From assembly GCA_014360005.1 (NCBI GenBank), contig JACIYI010000016.1, positions 1 through 64,000 of the forward strand: DNA of 64,000 nt. The letters run 5' to 3'. Below, piece after piece: positions 16,376 to 25,132 of the stretch (the first letter of the stretch is position 1; each line of letters opens with the position of its first letter). Below the pieces are notes generated by a model. That model saw only the letters and a program-made list of their open reading frames with translations, did no database searches and was not told where the DNA came from. The position numbers and the translations under genes are program-made. Source of the stretch: Candidatus Aminicenantota bacterium. Lineage in GTDB: Bacteria > Acidobacteriota > Aminicenantia > Aminicenantales > Saccharicenantaceae.

Positions 16376-17368
16376 ATGGAAAACAGAGATTTCTTTCTGG
16401 AGCGGAAACTCGAAGCCGTAGACCGGGCTCTCGCCAGACTTTCCCCATTTGAAACTGACTGCATTCTCTGCCCGCGGGAATGCCGTGTCGACCGCACCAG
16501 GGGTCAGACCGGGGTCTGTCAGACGGGCAGCCTGGCCCGGGTGTCGGTCGGGCTGCTCCATTTTGGCGAAGAACCGGTACTCAGCGGCCGCGGCCTGCCG
16601 GCCGGGGCCCGGGGTTCCGGTACCATCTTTTTCGCCGGCTGTAACCTGAAATGCCTGTTCTGCCAGAACTTCCAGCTCAGCTGGCTCAACGAAGGCCAGC
16701 TCCTGACAGAGGGAGAGCTGGCTGCCCTGATGCTGGAACTCCAGAGCCAGGGAGCCCTGAACATTAACCTGGTTTCCCCCACCCATGTCATCCTGCCGAT
16801 TCTAAGAGCTTTGCGCCTGGCTTACCGGCAGGGCCTGTCCCTCCCCCTGGTTTATAATTCCAACGGTTACGATTCGCTGGAAGTGGTGGAGCAACTGCGA
16901 GGAATCGTTGATATTTACCTGCCTGACCTGAAATACGTTTCTTCTGAGCTTTCCCGCCTCTATTCTTCAGCTCCCGATTATTTCGATAAGGCCAGACTGG
17001 CCCTGCAGGAAATGTACTGCCAGCAACCGGACCTGGTGCTCGACGACCGGGAAATCGCCCGGCAGGGTCTGATAATCAGACACCTGGTGCTGCCGGGGGC
17101 GGCTGACGATTCCATCCGGGTGCTGGAGTGGATTGCCGAAAACCTGTCTACCTCGGTTGGGCTCAGCCTGATGAGCCAGTATCATCCCTGTTATAAAGCC
17201 CCGGCAGAAATTCAGAGGGAAATAACCCGAGAAGAATACCACCGGGTAATGAAGAGAGCCCTGGACCTGGGTTTTGAGAACCTTTTCCTGCAGCCCGAGC
17301 CTTTCCAGCCAGAGGAACACCTGGTGCCTGACTTCAGACGAAAACAGCCTTTCCGCTGGAAACTTTAA
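16376..17368 (+). CDS. PflX-like radical SAM protein (COG1313)
   Basis: 330 residues. The radical SAM cluster motif GCNLKCLFCQN (CxxxCxxC, Cys89-93-96) is intact. An extra N-terminal Cys set, DCILCPREC (Cys29, 32, 36), plus Cys48 is typical of the PflX/AmmeMemoRadiSam-related group. VSPTHV and YNSNGYDSLE are further conserved parts. The family resembles pyruvate formate-lyase activating enzyme, but the substrate is not established. Divergent from the DedA gene and not accompanied by a glycyl radical enzyme in this window. Confidence 0.88.
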   Translation: MENRDFFLERKLEAVDRALARLSPFETDCILCPRECRVDRTRGQTGVCQTGSLARVSVGLLHFGEEPVLSGRGLPAGARGSGTIFFAGCNLKCLFCQNFQLSWLNEGQLLTEGELAALMLELQSQGALNINLVSPTHVILPILRALRLAYRQGLSLPLVYNSNGYDSLEVVEQLRGIVDIYLPDLKYVSSELSRLYSSAPDYFDKARLALQEMYCQQPDLVLDDREIARQGLIIRHLVLPGAADDSIRVLEWIAENLSTSVGLSLMSQYHPCYKAPAEIQREITREEYHRVMKRALDLGFENLFLQPEPFQPEEHLVPDFRRKQPFRWKL

Positions 17369-17799
17369 CCTGGACCTAAAGCCCGGAAACCGCCTCTCTA
17401 AAACGCTTTCCGGCCTGTGCCAGGCATATAATTACCAGGGCCCGAAGGTCAAGAAAGCTCATTTCTTGTCTTATCTCACCAGTCGTCGGGCTTAAACCTT
17501 ATCGCCGACTCTTAAAAAAATAAAAATCTTTTAAGAAATCTATCCAGGCCGTTATTTCTAAGGCCATAACTAAAATTTACCAGGCGTTGAGTGGTTATCT
17601 CCATCCATAGGAAAAGGCAATGCTTTCTTCTGGCCTTCTGGGCAGTCACCTGTCTGAGTCACCCTAAAAATTGGGATGAAAGATACTTTAATTAAAATCC
17701 TACACCACTACTGCCTTATATTTTTTCCTTATTAGACTGCTTCCCCGGCTTCTGGAGTGGAGGTCACACTCGAACGGTTAAATTTTCCAGAAAAAGGGC
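17369..17799. other. Intergenic region between convergent genes
   Basis: About 430 bases separating the radical SAM gene from the convergent OmpA-like gene. Short frames here have no coding character. I found no RNA gene and no terminator with a clean stem and T run. An AT-rich patch lies at 17505-17580. Confidence 0.5.
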
Positions 17800-18432
17800 T
17801 TATTCGTAGACCAGTATTTCTACTCTTCTGTTCTTGGCCCGACCTGCCCGCGTGGTATTTTCGGCCACCGGCTTGGAGCTGCCATAGCTCACGGCAGACA
17901 TCCGGTGGAGCGGGATGTGGTGGGTCTTGTAGAGATACATCATGACCGCTTCCGCTCTTTTCTGCCCCAGATAGATGTTGACCTCTTCCGGTCCGGTGTT
18001 ATCGGTATGGCCCTGAATCTCCAGATAAACGCCCTTGTTTTCCTCGATCAACTTCTGGACAAAGCGGTCAATAGCGGCCTTGGCTTCGGCGCTGAGCTCG
18101 GCGCTGTTGAAGGCGAACTTAGCTTCGTCATTGCTCAGGGTGGCGGTCATGACCAGATTGCCGCGAATCAGGGTCTTGACCTCTTCAATCTTGCCGTCGA
18201 CCTGCTTGAACTGGGTATCATGCTTGCCGATGAGTTCGCCGATGGTGGCCAGTTTCTCGTCGTGCTCTTTGATTCTCTTCTGGGCTTCTTCAATTTCGCT
18301 GGAAATGCTGGCCACTTTCTGATCCACCGCGGCCACCTCGGTGCTGACATATTTCTTGGTGGCACAGCTTGAACCAAGCAGGACCAGGCCGATAACCAGA
18401 ACCATCGCATAAAAAAGAAAGTTCTTTTTCAT
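17800..18432 (-). CDS. OmpA/Pal-type peptidoglycan-binding lipoprotein with coiled coil
   Basis: 210 residues. The signal peptide ends in a lipobox-like LGSSC with Cys23 as the lipidation site. Residues ~28-85 form an Lpp-like coiled coil (VDQKVASISSEIEEAQKRI). Residues ~100-208 are an OmpA C-terminal domain with GHTDNTGPEE, QKRAEAV and RAKNRRVEI, which in this family bind meso-diaminopimelate in peptidoglycan. The start is set at ATG 18432 because AAGGAGGT stands just upstream; the longer open frame to 18525 is not supported. The protein should tether the outer membrane to the wall. The next gene, encoding a VWFA protein, lies upstream on the same strand after 154 bases. Confidence 0.9.
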   Translation of the reverse strand: MKKNFLFYAMVLVIGLVLLGSSCATKKYVSTEVAAVDQKVASISSEIEEAQKRIKEHDEKLATIGELIGKHDTQFKQVDGKIEEVKTLIRGNLVMTATLSNDEAKFAFNSAELSAEAKAAIDRFVQKLIEENKGVYLEIQGHTDNTGPEEVNIYLGQKRAEAVMMYLYKTHHIPLHRMSAVSYGSSKPVAENTTRAGRAKNRRVEILVYE

Positions 18433-18586
18433 GCTGACCTCCTTTCTATCGGGTCTTAAGATAGGCTTTAAGGCCTTTGACTCCCTCATTTTTCTTATTA
18501 TATCCCATCGTCCAGTCAATGTCATCCAGTATTTTTTGAGCTAAAGATCGCCTGCGGGACACCTCTCGTGGCCAGGTTGACCGTGT

Positions 18587-19555
18587 CTAATACCCCTGTC
18601 TGGTTCGGATCCGGTAGTTTCCCTTGACGGTGCTTACCCGGATTCGCCGGTATTTGTCGTCATCTTTGTAGGAGGTGTAGCCTATCAGGTACTGATGGCT
18701 TTGTTCCCGTTTGATTTCATAGATAGCTGCCAGCAGGCTTTCCAGGTCGTCCAGAAAAAAGGCCTTACCTCCGGTGGCTTCGGCAAACATCTTCAGGGTC
18801 TCGACAATGCCCATGGCCGTTAAGCCGGTGCGCCTTTTATGCCGGGCCAGGATTTCCTCGGCCCTGGGAATTTTATAGCCAATGACATAGATGGGAACGT
18901 CCACCCGCCGGGCGATCTCCAGAGCCTGCCCGGCACTGGACTGACTGTCGTTCTCAATCCCGTCGGTGATCAGGATAAGAGCCCGTTTTTCATTCTTGGC
19001 CCGGACCGCATACTGTGGCGAAACGGCCACAGCGTCATTCAGGGCTGTCTTACCGTAGGCCTGTTCCTGTTCCAGGGCGGCCAGGAAAGCTGAACGGTCG
19101 GTTGAGTGACGGGCTGCCACCTCCACCTCGCCGTCGGCAAACACCAGCAGGGCCAGCTCGTCCTTAGGGACCAGGACCTTTTCGGCCAGAATCTGGAGGG
19201 CCCGGCGGCATTCTTCGAATTTGTTTTCCAGGGCCATGCTGCCGCTGACATCCAGCAGGACAGTCAGGCTGAGCGGGGCCGACTGGTCATGCTGGAAATA
19301 ATTTATGGTCTTTTTCTCATTGTTCTCATAAACAATAAAATCTTGTTTTTCCAGGTTATTGATGTAGCGGCCCTTCTTATCTTGAACGGTCACGGCAATG
19401 GTTATGGCATTGACCGTCACGTTGTAGGCTGCCTTTTCCTGGGGTATCTTCTGAGTTTTTTCCTGAGGCCAGACTTCTGCTGCCAATAAAATGATTAGGA
19501 TGGCCAGCAGGCACAGGCTGCCGGGGGCTATTTTTTTATTCTTAAAGGAGCTCAT
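18587..19555 (-). CDS. Exported VWFA-domain protein (acidobacterial VWFA-related type)
   Basis: About 322 residues with a signal peptide ending near VWPQ. The N-terminal part after the signal (VQDKKGRYINNLEKQDFIVYENN) and the VWA fold with its MIDAS sequence LLDVSGSMALE match the VWFA-related protein family first described from Acidobacteria (TIGR03436 as I remember it). ITDGIENDSQSS provides the second metal-site loop. The C terminus YRRIRVSTVKGNYRIRTRQGY is typical. The protein probably binds partners in the periplasm or at the surface; no enzymatic role is expected. The frame is open to a TTG at 19582; I prefer ATG 19555, but neither start has a strong ribosome site. Confidence 0.85.
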   Translation of the reverse strand: MSSFKNKKIAPGSLCLLAILIILLAAEVWPQEKTQKIPQEKAAYNVTVNAITIAVTVQDKKGRYINNLEKQDFIVYENNEKKTINYFQHDQSAPLSLTVLLDVSGSMALENKFEECRRALQILAEKVLVPKDELALLVFADGEVEVAARHSTDRSAFLAALEQEQAYGKTALNDAVAVSPQYAVRAKNEKRALILITDGIENDSQSSAGQALEIARRVDVPIYVIGYKIPRAEEILARHKRRTGLTAMGIVETLKMFAEATGGKAFFLDDLESLLAAIYEIKREQSHQYLIGYTSYKDDDKYRRIRVSTVKGNYRIRTRQGY

Positions 19556-19866
19556 GCTTGTCTTAAAAATATCACACCTCAACCCGTCCGGCCAACCAGT
19601 GGCCTCACTGATTTTAGTCGGCTCAAGCCCTGGTTGTTCTATCAGGAGAGAAGAATAGTCAGTGGCCCTATTATCGGGCTTCAGGACTGACTGCCCCCTG
19701 CCGCCCAGACCTGGCCTGCTCTCCTTTTATCTACCGAGCTTCATCCGAAAGGCTTTCCAGCAGCCAATTATCCGTCGGCCATTGAGACTGCTATTAGAAC
19801 AACCCGACTCCGATTCAGGGCAGGCGCCAGGTATTGACCAGGAAATTTTTTACTGTTTACAGGACT
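19556..19866. other. Intergenic region between VWFA gene and phoU
   Basis: About 310 bases upstream of the VWFA gene and downstream of phoU, both on the minus strand. It should hold a terminator for the phosphate operon and a promoter for the VWFA gene; neither is obvious by eye. Confidence 0.45.
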
Positions 19867-20535
19867 TTACTTCAGGCTCTCCGGATGGTGGCGGACCTGT
19901 TCGGCCTTGACCAGGTAGATTACATCCTCAGCAATATTGGTGGCATGGTCGCAGATTCTTTCCAGGTGCCTGGCCACCAGGAGCAGGGCCACCCCCCGGG
20001 GGGCAGTGCTCGGGTCCTTGGCCATGTAATCGTTTATCAATTCAGATTGCACCAGGTTGCGCAGCTCGTCGGCTTCATTATCGCGCAGGATAACTGACCG
20101 GGCCAGCTCGGTATCCTTGTTGACAAAGGAATTAATAGCATCCCTGACCATCCCCTGGGCCAGGGTGGCCAGTTTGGGAATATCTATCAGCGGCTTGAGC
20201 AGGGGCTGGTCGGCCATCTCAATGACCCTCTGACCGATATCCACCGCCAGGTCGGCAATCCTTTCCAGGTCGGTGGCAATTTTCATCGACATGATAATAA
20301 AGCGCAGGTCGGCGGCCGCCGGCTGGTAGAGAGCAATCAGGTTCAGGCATTTTTCCTCGATGGCCAGGTCCAGGTTATCAATCCGGTCGTCATCCTTGAT
20401 CACGGCCTCGGCTTTTTCCCGGCTGAGCTCCCGCAAGGCCTTGATGGAGTTGCCGATGGTCGCTTCCACCTCGGCCGACATCTCCAGGATTTTCTTGTTC
20501 AACTCCAGCAGTTCTTCGTCGAAATATCTGGTCAT
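19867..20535 (-). CDS. phoU: Phosphate-specific transport regulator PhoU
   Basis: 222 residues forming two repeated three-helix bundles. The repeated motifs around DDRIDNLDLAIEEKCL and DNEADELRNLV, and the metal-site helices near ATDLERIADLAVDI and ARHLERICDHATNIAEDV, are the PhoU signature. PhoU damps Pho signalling and controls Pst activity through contacts with PstB and a histidine kinase. The start at ATG 20535 follows AAAGGAGGCC; the open frame reaches 20580, inside pstB. It is the last gene of the pst cluster. No PhoR/PhoB pair is present in the window. Confidence 0.95.
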   Translation of the reverse strand: MTRYFDEELLELNKKILEMSAEVEATIGNSIKALRELSREKAEAVIKDDDRIDNLDLAIEEKCLNLIALYQPAAADLRFIIMSMKIATDLERIADLAVDIGQRVIEMADQPLLKPLIDIPKLATLAQGMVRDAINSFVNKDTELARSVILRDNEADELRNLVQSELINDYMAKDPSTAPRGVALLLVARHLERICDHATNIAEDVIYLVKAEQVRHHPESLK

Positions 20536-20572
20536 AACGGCCTCCTTTTCCAGCTGCTCTGGCCAGTCATCT

Positions 20573-21340
20573 CTAACCAAAACGGCCGGTGATATAATCT
20601 TCAGTCCGCCTGTCTTTGGGACTGGTAAAAATCTGGTTGGTCTCGCCGAACTCTATCAGATCACCCAGCAAAAAGTAACCCGTATAATCAGAAACCCTGG
20701 CCGCCTGCTGCATGTTATGGGTAACTATAACAATAGTATAGTCTTTTTTGAGCTCGTACATCAAATCCTCTATCCGGGATGTGGCCAGAGGGTCGAGGGC
20801 CGAGCAGGGCTCATCCATCAACACCACCTCGGGCTCAACCGCCAGCAGCCGGGCGATACACAGGCGCTGCTGCTGCTCTCCTGTCAGTTTCAGGGCATTA
20901 TCCGACAGCCGGTCCTTCAGCTCGTCCCAGAGGTTGACCGCCTGAAGGCAGCGAAAAAGTTTTTCTTCCAGAAAATTGGCTTCGGTCCGGCCATGAACCC
21001 TGAGTCCATAAGTGATGTTATCGGCTATGCTCAGCGGGAAAGGATTGGGCCGCTGGAAGACCATGCCCACTCTTCTCCTCAGTTCCAGCAGGTCGGTCTC
21101 GGGATCATAGATGTTCTGGCCTTCAAAAAACACCCCGCCCTCAGTCCGGCAGCCTTCGATTAAATCATTCATCCGGTTCAGGGCCCTGAGGAAGGTAGAT
21201 TTGCCACAGCCCGAAGGTCCGATCAGAGCCGTAATGCGATTGGCCTGAATATCCAGGTTGATATCCCTCAGGGCCTGGAATTTTCCGTAATAAACGGCCA
21301 GGTTCTTAACTTCGATGACATTCTTGCTGACCGCAGTCAT
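20573..21340 (-). CDS. pstB: Phosphate ABC transporter ATPase PstB, copy 1 (degenerate signature motif)
   Basis: ATPase of the high-affinity phosphate importer, ~255 residues. Walker [10 protein letters not shown] (~42-50), Q-loop MVFQRPN (Gln97), Walker [14 protein letters not shown] and H-loop VTHNMQQAA (His209) are all canonical. The ABC signature, normally LSGGQ, reads LTGEQQQR here. The C terminus [10 protein letters not shown] is typical of PstB. Its neighbour at 21621-22379 has the reverse pattern (intact signature, altered Q- and H-loops), so the two probably form a heterodimer with one working ATP site. The gene is separated from the second copy by ~280 bases and ends next to phoU. 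Numbering counts from the GTG just before the ATG. Confidence 0.94.
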   Translation of the reverse strand: MTAVSKNVIEVKNLAVYYGKFQALRDINLDIQANRITALIGPSGCGKSTFLRALNRMNDLIEGCRTEGGVFFEGQNIYDPETDLLELRRRVGMVFQRPNPFPLSIADNITYGLRVHGRTEANFLEEKLFRCLQAVNLWDELKDRLSDNALKLTGEQQQRLCIARLLAVEPEVVLMDEPCSALDPLATSRIEDLMYELKKDYTIVIVTHNMQQAARVSDYTGYFLLGDLIEFGETNQIFTSPKDRRTEDYITGRFG

Positions 21341-21620
21341 CACTGTCGCCTCACTTGATAACCCGATTCCTTAAAATCAACCGGCTGCCTTGTTCCCTCC
21401 TGGACCCATTCCTGATTGGGTTTGGGCACTTCCAGCCGGACTGTTTCTGCTCGTCATCAAACAACAAAACACTTGCTCCCCAGCTTCGGTCTTGGCTGGC
21501 AGCGGCCGGTCTCTCGGTATTCGTCCTTTTATAATTATAGCTTCTCATTGTTAACTTTGATTTAGGTCTCCATTAAATTCAGACAAATAGCCATACTCAT
21601 TACACCCACAATTGCCGGCC

Positions 21621-22379
21621 TCAGCCAAACTTGCCCTCAAGGTAAGCTTCCGTCCGTTTATCCGCCGGCCGGGTAAAGACGACCGGGGTCTCGTCAATCT
21701 CCACCAACTCGCCCATCAGGAAAAAGGCCGTTCGGTCGGCCACCCGGGCTGCCTGCTTGGTATTATTAGTTACCAGGATTATGGTGTAATCCTTCTTCAG
21801 GCTGCGCAGGGAATCCTCAATTTTCATGGTAGATATCGGGTCCAGGCCGGAGGTCGGCTCATCCAGCATTATGTATTTGGGCTTAAGGGCCAGCACCCGG
21901 GCAATGCACAGCCGCTGCTGCTGTCCGCCTGACAGTTTCAGGGCGCTGCTGTGCAGACGGTCCTTGACCTCGGCCCAGAGGCCGGCCTTTTCCAGGGAAT
22001 CTTCCACCACCCAGTCGAGCTCCTTGCGGTTATTGTTCCCGAGTAGGCGGACCCCAAAAACAATATTTTCGTAGATGCTCATGGGCAGGGGCACCGGGGT
22101 TGCAAAAACCATGCCCAGTTTCCGCCGCAGGGCCACCACATCCACCTCGGGCCCGTAGATATCCTGGTCATCGACCACGATTTTTCCTTCCACTCGGGAG
22201 CCGGGTATCAGGTCGTTCAGCCGGTTGAGACAGGCCAGGAAGGTTGATTTTCCGCTTCTGGCCGGGCCGATTATCCCCAGGATTTCATTTCGGTAGACAT
22301 CCAGGTTGATTTTGTTCAGACTGCGATGGCCACCGTAGTAATGACTGAAATCCCTGACCAGGATACCTCTTTGTTTCAT
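21621..22379 (-). CDS. pstB: Phosphate ABC transporter ATPase PstB-like, copy 2 (altered Q- and H-loops)
   Basis: 252 residues with PstB architecture and an intact signature LSGGQQQRL (~149-157) and Walker B MLDEPTSGLDP. Three other sites depart from the family. Walker A is GPARSGKST rather than GPSGCGKST, still keeping the Lys. The Q-loop reads MVFATPVP, with Ala where Gln is expected. The H-loop reads VTNNTKQAA, with Asn where the switch His is expected (codon AAT, checked on the strand). Such changes are known from the non-catalytic site of heterodimeric ABC proteins. It follows pstA with a 5-base gap, so it is firmly in the operon and unlikely to be a decaying duplicate. Confidence 0.92.
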   Translation of the reverse strand: MKQRGILVRDFSHYYGGHRSLNKINLDVYRNEILGIIGPARSGKSTFLACLNRLNDLIPGSRVEGKIVVDDQDIYGPEVDVVALRRKLGMVFATPVPLPMSIYENIVFGVRLLGNNNRKELDWVVEDSLEKAGLWAEVKDRLHSSALKLSGGQQQRLCIARVLALKPKYIMLDEPTSGLDPISTMKIEDSLRSLKKDYTIILVTNNTKQAARVADRTAFFLMGELVEIDETPVVFTRPADKRTEAYLEGKFG

Positions 22380-22384
22380 AACCT

Positions 22385-23233
22385 TTATGATTTCCGCTTG
22401 ATATATTTTTCCATCAGATAATAGGTGACTATGTTAATGATCAGGATGGAGATGACCAGCACCGCAGCCGTTCCGTAAGCTTTGGGCATGGACACGCCTT
22501 CCTTGGCCAGAATATAAAAATGGACCGACATCGTGCGGGACGAAGAGAACAGCGAGGTCGGCATTCGCAGAGCCGAGCCAGCGGTGAAAATGACGGCCGC
22601 GGTTTCGCCTATGCTCCGGCCGATGCTCAGGATAACTCCGGTAACTATTCCCGGTATGGCCGAGGGCAAAACCACCCTGGTGACGGTCTGCCAGCGGGTG
22701 CTGCCCAGAGAAAAGCTGACCAGGCGGTAGGCCGGGGGCACAGCCTTGATGGCTTCCTCGCTGGTCCTGATGATAGTTGGCAGAACCATGAAGGCCAGGG
22801 TCAATCCTCCGCTCAGGATGGACCAGCCGAATTTCAACTTATTGACAAAAAGAATGAAGCCGAACAGGCCAAAGATGATGGAAGGGATTCCGGCCAGGCA
22901 TTCAGCCCCGAACCTGATGATGCGGGTGATGCGGCCCTCAATCGTGTATTCGGTGAGGTAAATGGCCGTGCCCACTCCCAGGGGTGTGGCCACCAGCAGG
23001 GCGATGAAGGTCAGAAAAATGGTGGCCACAATGGTGGAAAGTATGCCACCCTCCCGCCCCATGTCGGTCGGATTCCGGGTAAGAAATTCCAGACTGAGCT
23101 GGGGCAGGCCATTTTTGAGAATAACCACCAGTATAAAGACCAGGACCAGGATGGCCATCGAGGTTAGAAAATACATGATGGATTGAGCTATTTTCTGCTC
23201 TGTTTTTGGATTGAACCTTAGCTGCTGACCCAC
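22385..23233 (-). CDS. pstA: Phosphate ABC transporter permease PstA
   Basis: 282 residues with six predicted membrane spans. The EAA-type coupling loop is present (FSLGSTRWQTVTRVVLPSA), followed by the conserved GIVTGVILSIGRSIGETAAV stretch, which is diagnostic of PstA/PstC permeases. The start is GTG at 23233 with GGAGCTAGGG upstream, 10 bases after pstC. It pairs with PstC to form the membrane channel. Lengths and motifs are normal. Confidence 0.95.
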   Translation of the reverse strand: MGQQLRFNPKTEQKIAQSIMYFLTSMAILVLVFILVVILKNGLPQLSLEFLTRNPTDMGREGGILSTIVATIFLTFIALLVATPLGVGTAIYLTEYTIEGRITRIIRFGAECLAGIPSIIFGLFGFILFVNKLKFGWSILSGGLTLAFMVLPTIIRTSEEAIKAVPPAYRLVSFSLGSTRWQTVTRVVLPSAIPGIVTGVILSIGRSIGETAAVIFTAGSALRMPTSLFSSSRTMSVHFYILAKEGVSMPKAYGTAAVLVISILIINIVTYYLMEKYIKRKS

Positions 23234-23243
23234 CCCTAGCTCC

Positions 23244-24104
23244 TTACTTCTTCCTCTGCCGGGCCGAGGTCACGTTGGCCATGGTATTCAAAATCATGAT
23301 GATGATGAACAGGATAACTCCAGTAGCAAACAGTGCTTCCCGATGCTCCCCGCTAGCGTAAGCCATCTCCAGGGCGATGTTGGAAGTCAGGGTGCGGACC
23401 GGGGCTAAAATCGACCCGGGGATATCGGCCGCATTGCCAGCTACCATGATGACGGCCATAGTTTCCCCGATGGCCCGGCCCATGCCCAGGATTATCCCGG
23501 CAATTATTCCCGAACGGGCGGCCGGCAGAACCACCAGCCTTACAGTCTGCCACCTGGTTGCTCCCAGAGCAATGGAACCCTCACGGTAGGAATCGGGCAC
23601 AGCTCTGATGGCATCGATAGAAATGCTGATAACCGTCGGCAGAATCATAATGCCCAGGATGATGGAAGCAGCCAGCACCGAAAGCCCTGGACCACCGAAC
23701 CTTTCCCGGATGAACGGCACCAGGAACATCAATCCAATAAAGCCATAGACCACGGAGGGGATGCCGGCCAGAAGTTCAATCACTGGTTTCAGAATCCGGG
23801 ACAGCCGGCGGTGAGAAAACTCGGTCAGAAAGATGGCACTGGCCATCCCCAGCGGCACACCAATGATCAGGGCTCCGAAAGTTACCATAAGAGAGCCGAC
23901 AATCATCGGCAACAAACCAAAACTCTTTTCCGAGGGATACCAGTCCCGGCCCAGGAGAAAACTGCGGAGGCCATACTTGAACATGATGGGCGTGCCCTGC
24001 TCGAAAATGAAAATGGTAATAATGGCCAGGACCGAGATGGCCGACAGGGCTATCATTAGCAGGCCGAGTCTGACCAGCCGGTCGTTCCTGTCCAGTTTGG
24101 TCAT
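23244..24104 (-). CDS. pstC: Phosphate ABC transporter permease PstC
   Basis: 286 residues, six membrane spans. The coupling loop IALGATRWQTVRLVVLPAA and the adjoining ILGMGRAIGETMAVIMVAGN are typical of PstC. The N-terminal part contains PLGMASAIFLTEF, also conserved. The start overlaps the pstS stop by four bases (ATGA), which implies translational coupling with the binding protein gene. It works with PstA and the PstB pair to import inorganic phosphate. Confidence 0.95.
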   Translation of the reverse strand: MTKLDRNDRLVRLGLLMIALSAISVLAIITIFIFEQGTPIMFKYGLRSFLLGRDWYPSEKSFGLLPMIVGSLMVTFGALIIGVPLGMASAIFLTEFSHRRLSRILKPVIELLAGIPSVVYGFIGLMFLVPFIRERFGGPGLSVLAASIILGIMILPTVISISIDAIRAVPDSYREGSIALGATRWQTVRLVVLPAARSGIIAGIILGMGRAIGETMAVIMVAGNAADIPGSILAPVRTLTSNIALEMAYASGEHREALFATGVILFIIIMILNTMANVTSARQRKK

Positions 24105-24979
24105 TCGCTGCTCCCCGGCTCCTGTTTAACCGGGATCAAGCCCTCTTTATGGACCAGTTCCTGGATTTCTGGCGACAGGACAAAATCAATGAATTCTTTG
24201 GCCAGGCCGGTGGGAGCTTCTTTTGTCACAAATAGAAAGGGCCGAACCAGTTTATATTCTTTTTTCAGGATGGCTTCTTCGCTGGGAGCCACGCCGTTGA
24301 GGGCCAGAGCCTTGACCCGGTCATTGACCAGTCCCAGGGAAATAAAGCCGATGGCCTCGGGGTCGCGGCTGACGATTTCCCTGACGGTGCCGTTGGAATC
24401 CTGAACGATGGCTTTCTTGGTGATTCTGGACTTGCCCATGACCAATTCCTGAAAGGCTCCTCTGGTACCTGAACCTTCTTCTCGAACAACCACGGTAATG
24501 GGCTTTTTCCGGCCGTTCAGTGTCTCCCAGGTGATAATCTCGCCCACAAAGATGCTCTTGACCTGCTCAATGCTGAGGCTATCGAGCGGGTTGTCAGGAT
24601 GAACAATGATGGCCAGACCATCACGGGCCACCTCAATCTGAAACAAGTCCATCTCATCCTCTTTGAGTTCGCGGGAAGACATGCCGATGTGGGCCGCCCC
24701 GGTCTTAACTGCCTGGATGCCGGCGCTGGACCCACCTCCCTGGACATCCACTATCATGTCCGGCCTTTCCTCCATGAAAACTTCGGCCCACTTATCGGCA
24801 AAGGGCTGGACGCTGGTAGAACCAGCCACTACCAGGTTATGTCCGCTTCGCCCCTGGCGGCAGGAGGAAAAGAACAGACCGACGGAAAGCAGAATGAAGA
24901 TGAGAGCTGCGGTCATCCGGATCACAGGAACTGAAAGCCATCCGGCTGATATGGGCACTTCTCTTCTTTTAGCTTTCAT
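24101..24979 (-). CDS. pstS: Phosphate-binding lipoprotein PstS
   Basis: About 292 residues. A basic N terminus and a hydrophobic segment end in LFFSSCRQG, a probable lipoprotein cleavage site. The phosphate-binding signature AGSTSVQPFA follows, then GGGSSAGIQAV and REEGSGTRGAFQEL, which in this family contact phosphate. It is shorter than E. coli PstS but normal for lipid-anchored types. I prefer the second in-frame ATG (24979), because GGAG sits just ahead of it; the frame opens at 24988. First gene of the pst operon. The upstream ~150 bases should contain the Pho-regulated promoter; no clear Pho box was recognised. Confidence 0.94.
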   Translation of the reverse strand: MKAKRREVPISAGWLSVPVIRMTAALIFILLSVGLFFSSCRQGRSGHNLVVAGSTSVQPFADKWAEVFMEERPDMIVDVQGGGSSAGIQAVKTGAAHIGMSSRELKEDEMDLFQIEVARDGLAIIVHPDNPLDSLSIEQVKSIFVGEIITWETLNGRKKPITVVVREEGSGTRGAFQELVMGKSRITKKAIVQDSNGTVREIVSRDPEAIGFISLGLVNDRVKALALNGVAPSEEAILKKEYKLVRPFLFVTKEAPTGLAKEFIDFVLSPEIQELVHKEGLIPVKQEPGSSE

Positions 24980-25132
24980 GGTCTCCATCAGGTTAAATCG
25001 GCTTAATCAGCTCATTCCTCTCAGGCCCGGGCCAGACACAGTTCAGGATTAGAGGCCAGTATCCGAAGGATTCATTACAGGTTTTTAATTATACTTAACT
25101 TTGAGAAAAAGAAAAGCTATCAGGTCTGGGCT

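Noticed and set aside
15525..16448. Long 307-residue form of the DedA protein
   Set aside because: The extra N terminus overlaps the divergent radical SAM gene and has no family character; TTG at 16193 has a proper ribosome site and gives the normal length.
21351..21548. 65-codon frame in the gap between the two pstB genes
   Set aside because: No family character, no ribosome site, odd composition; the ~280-base gap is better read as non-coding within the pst cluster.
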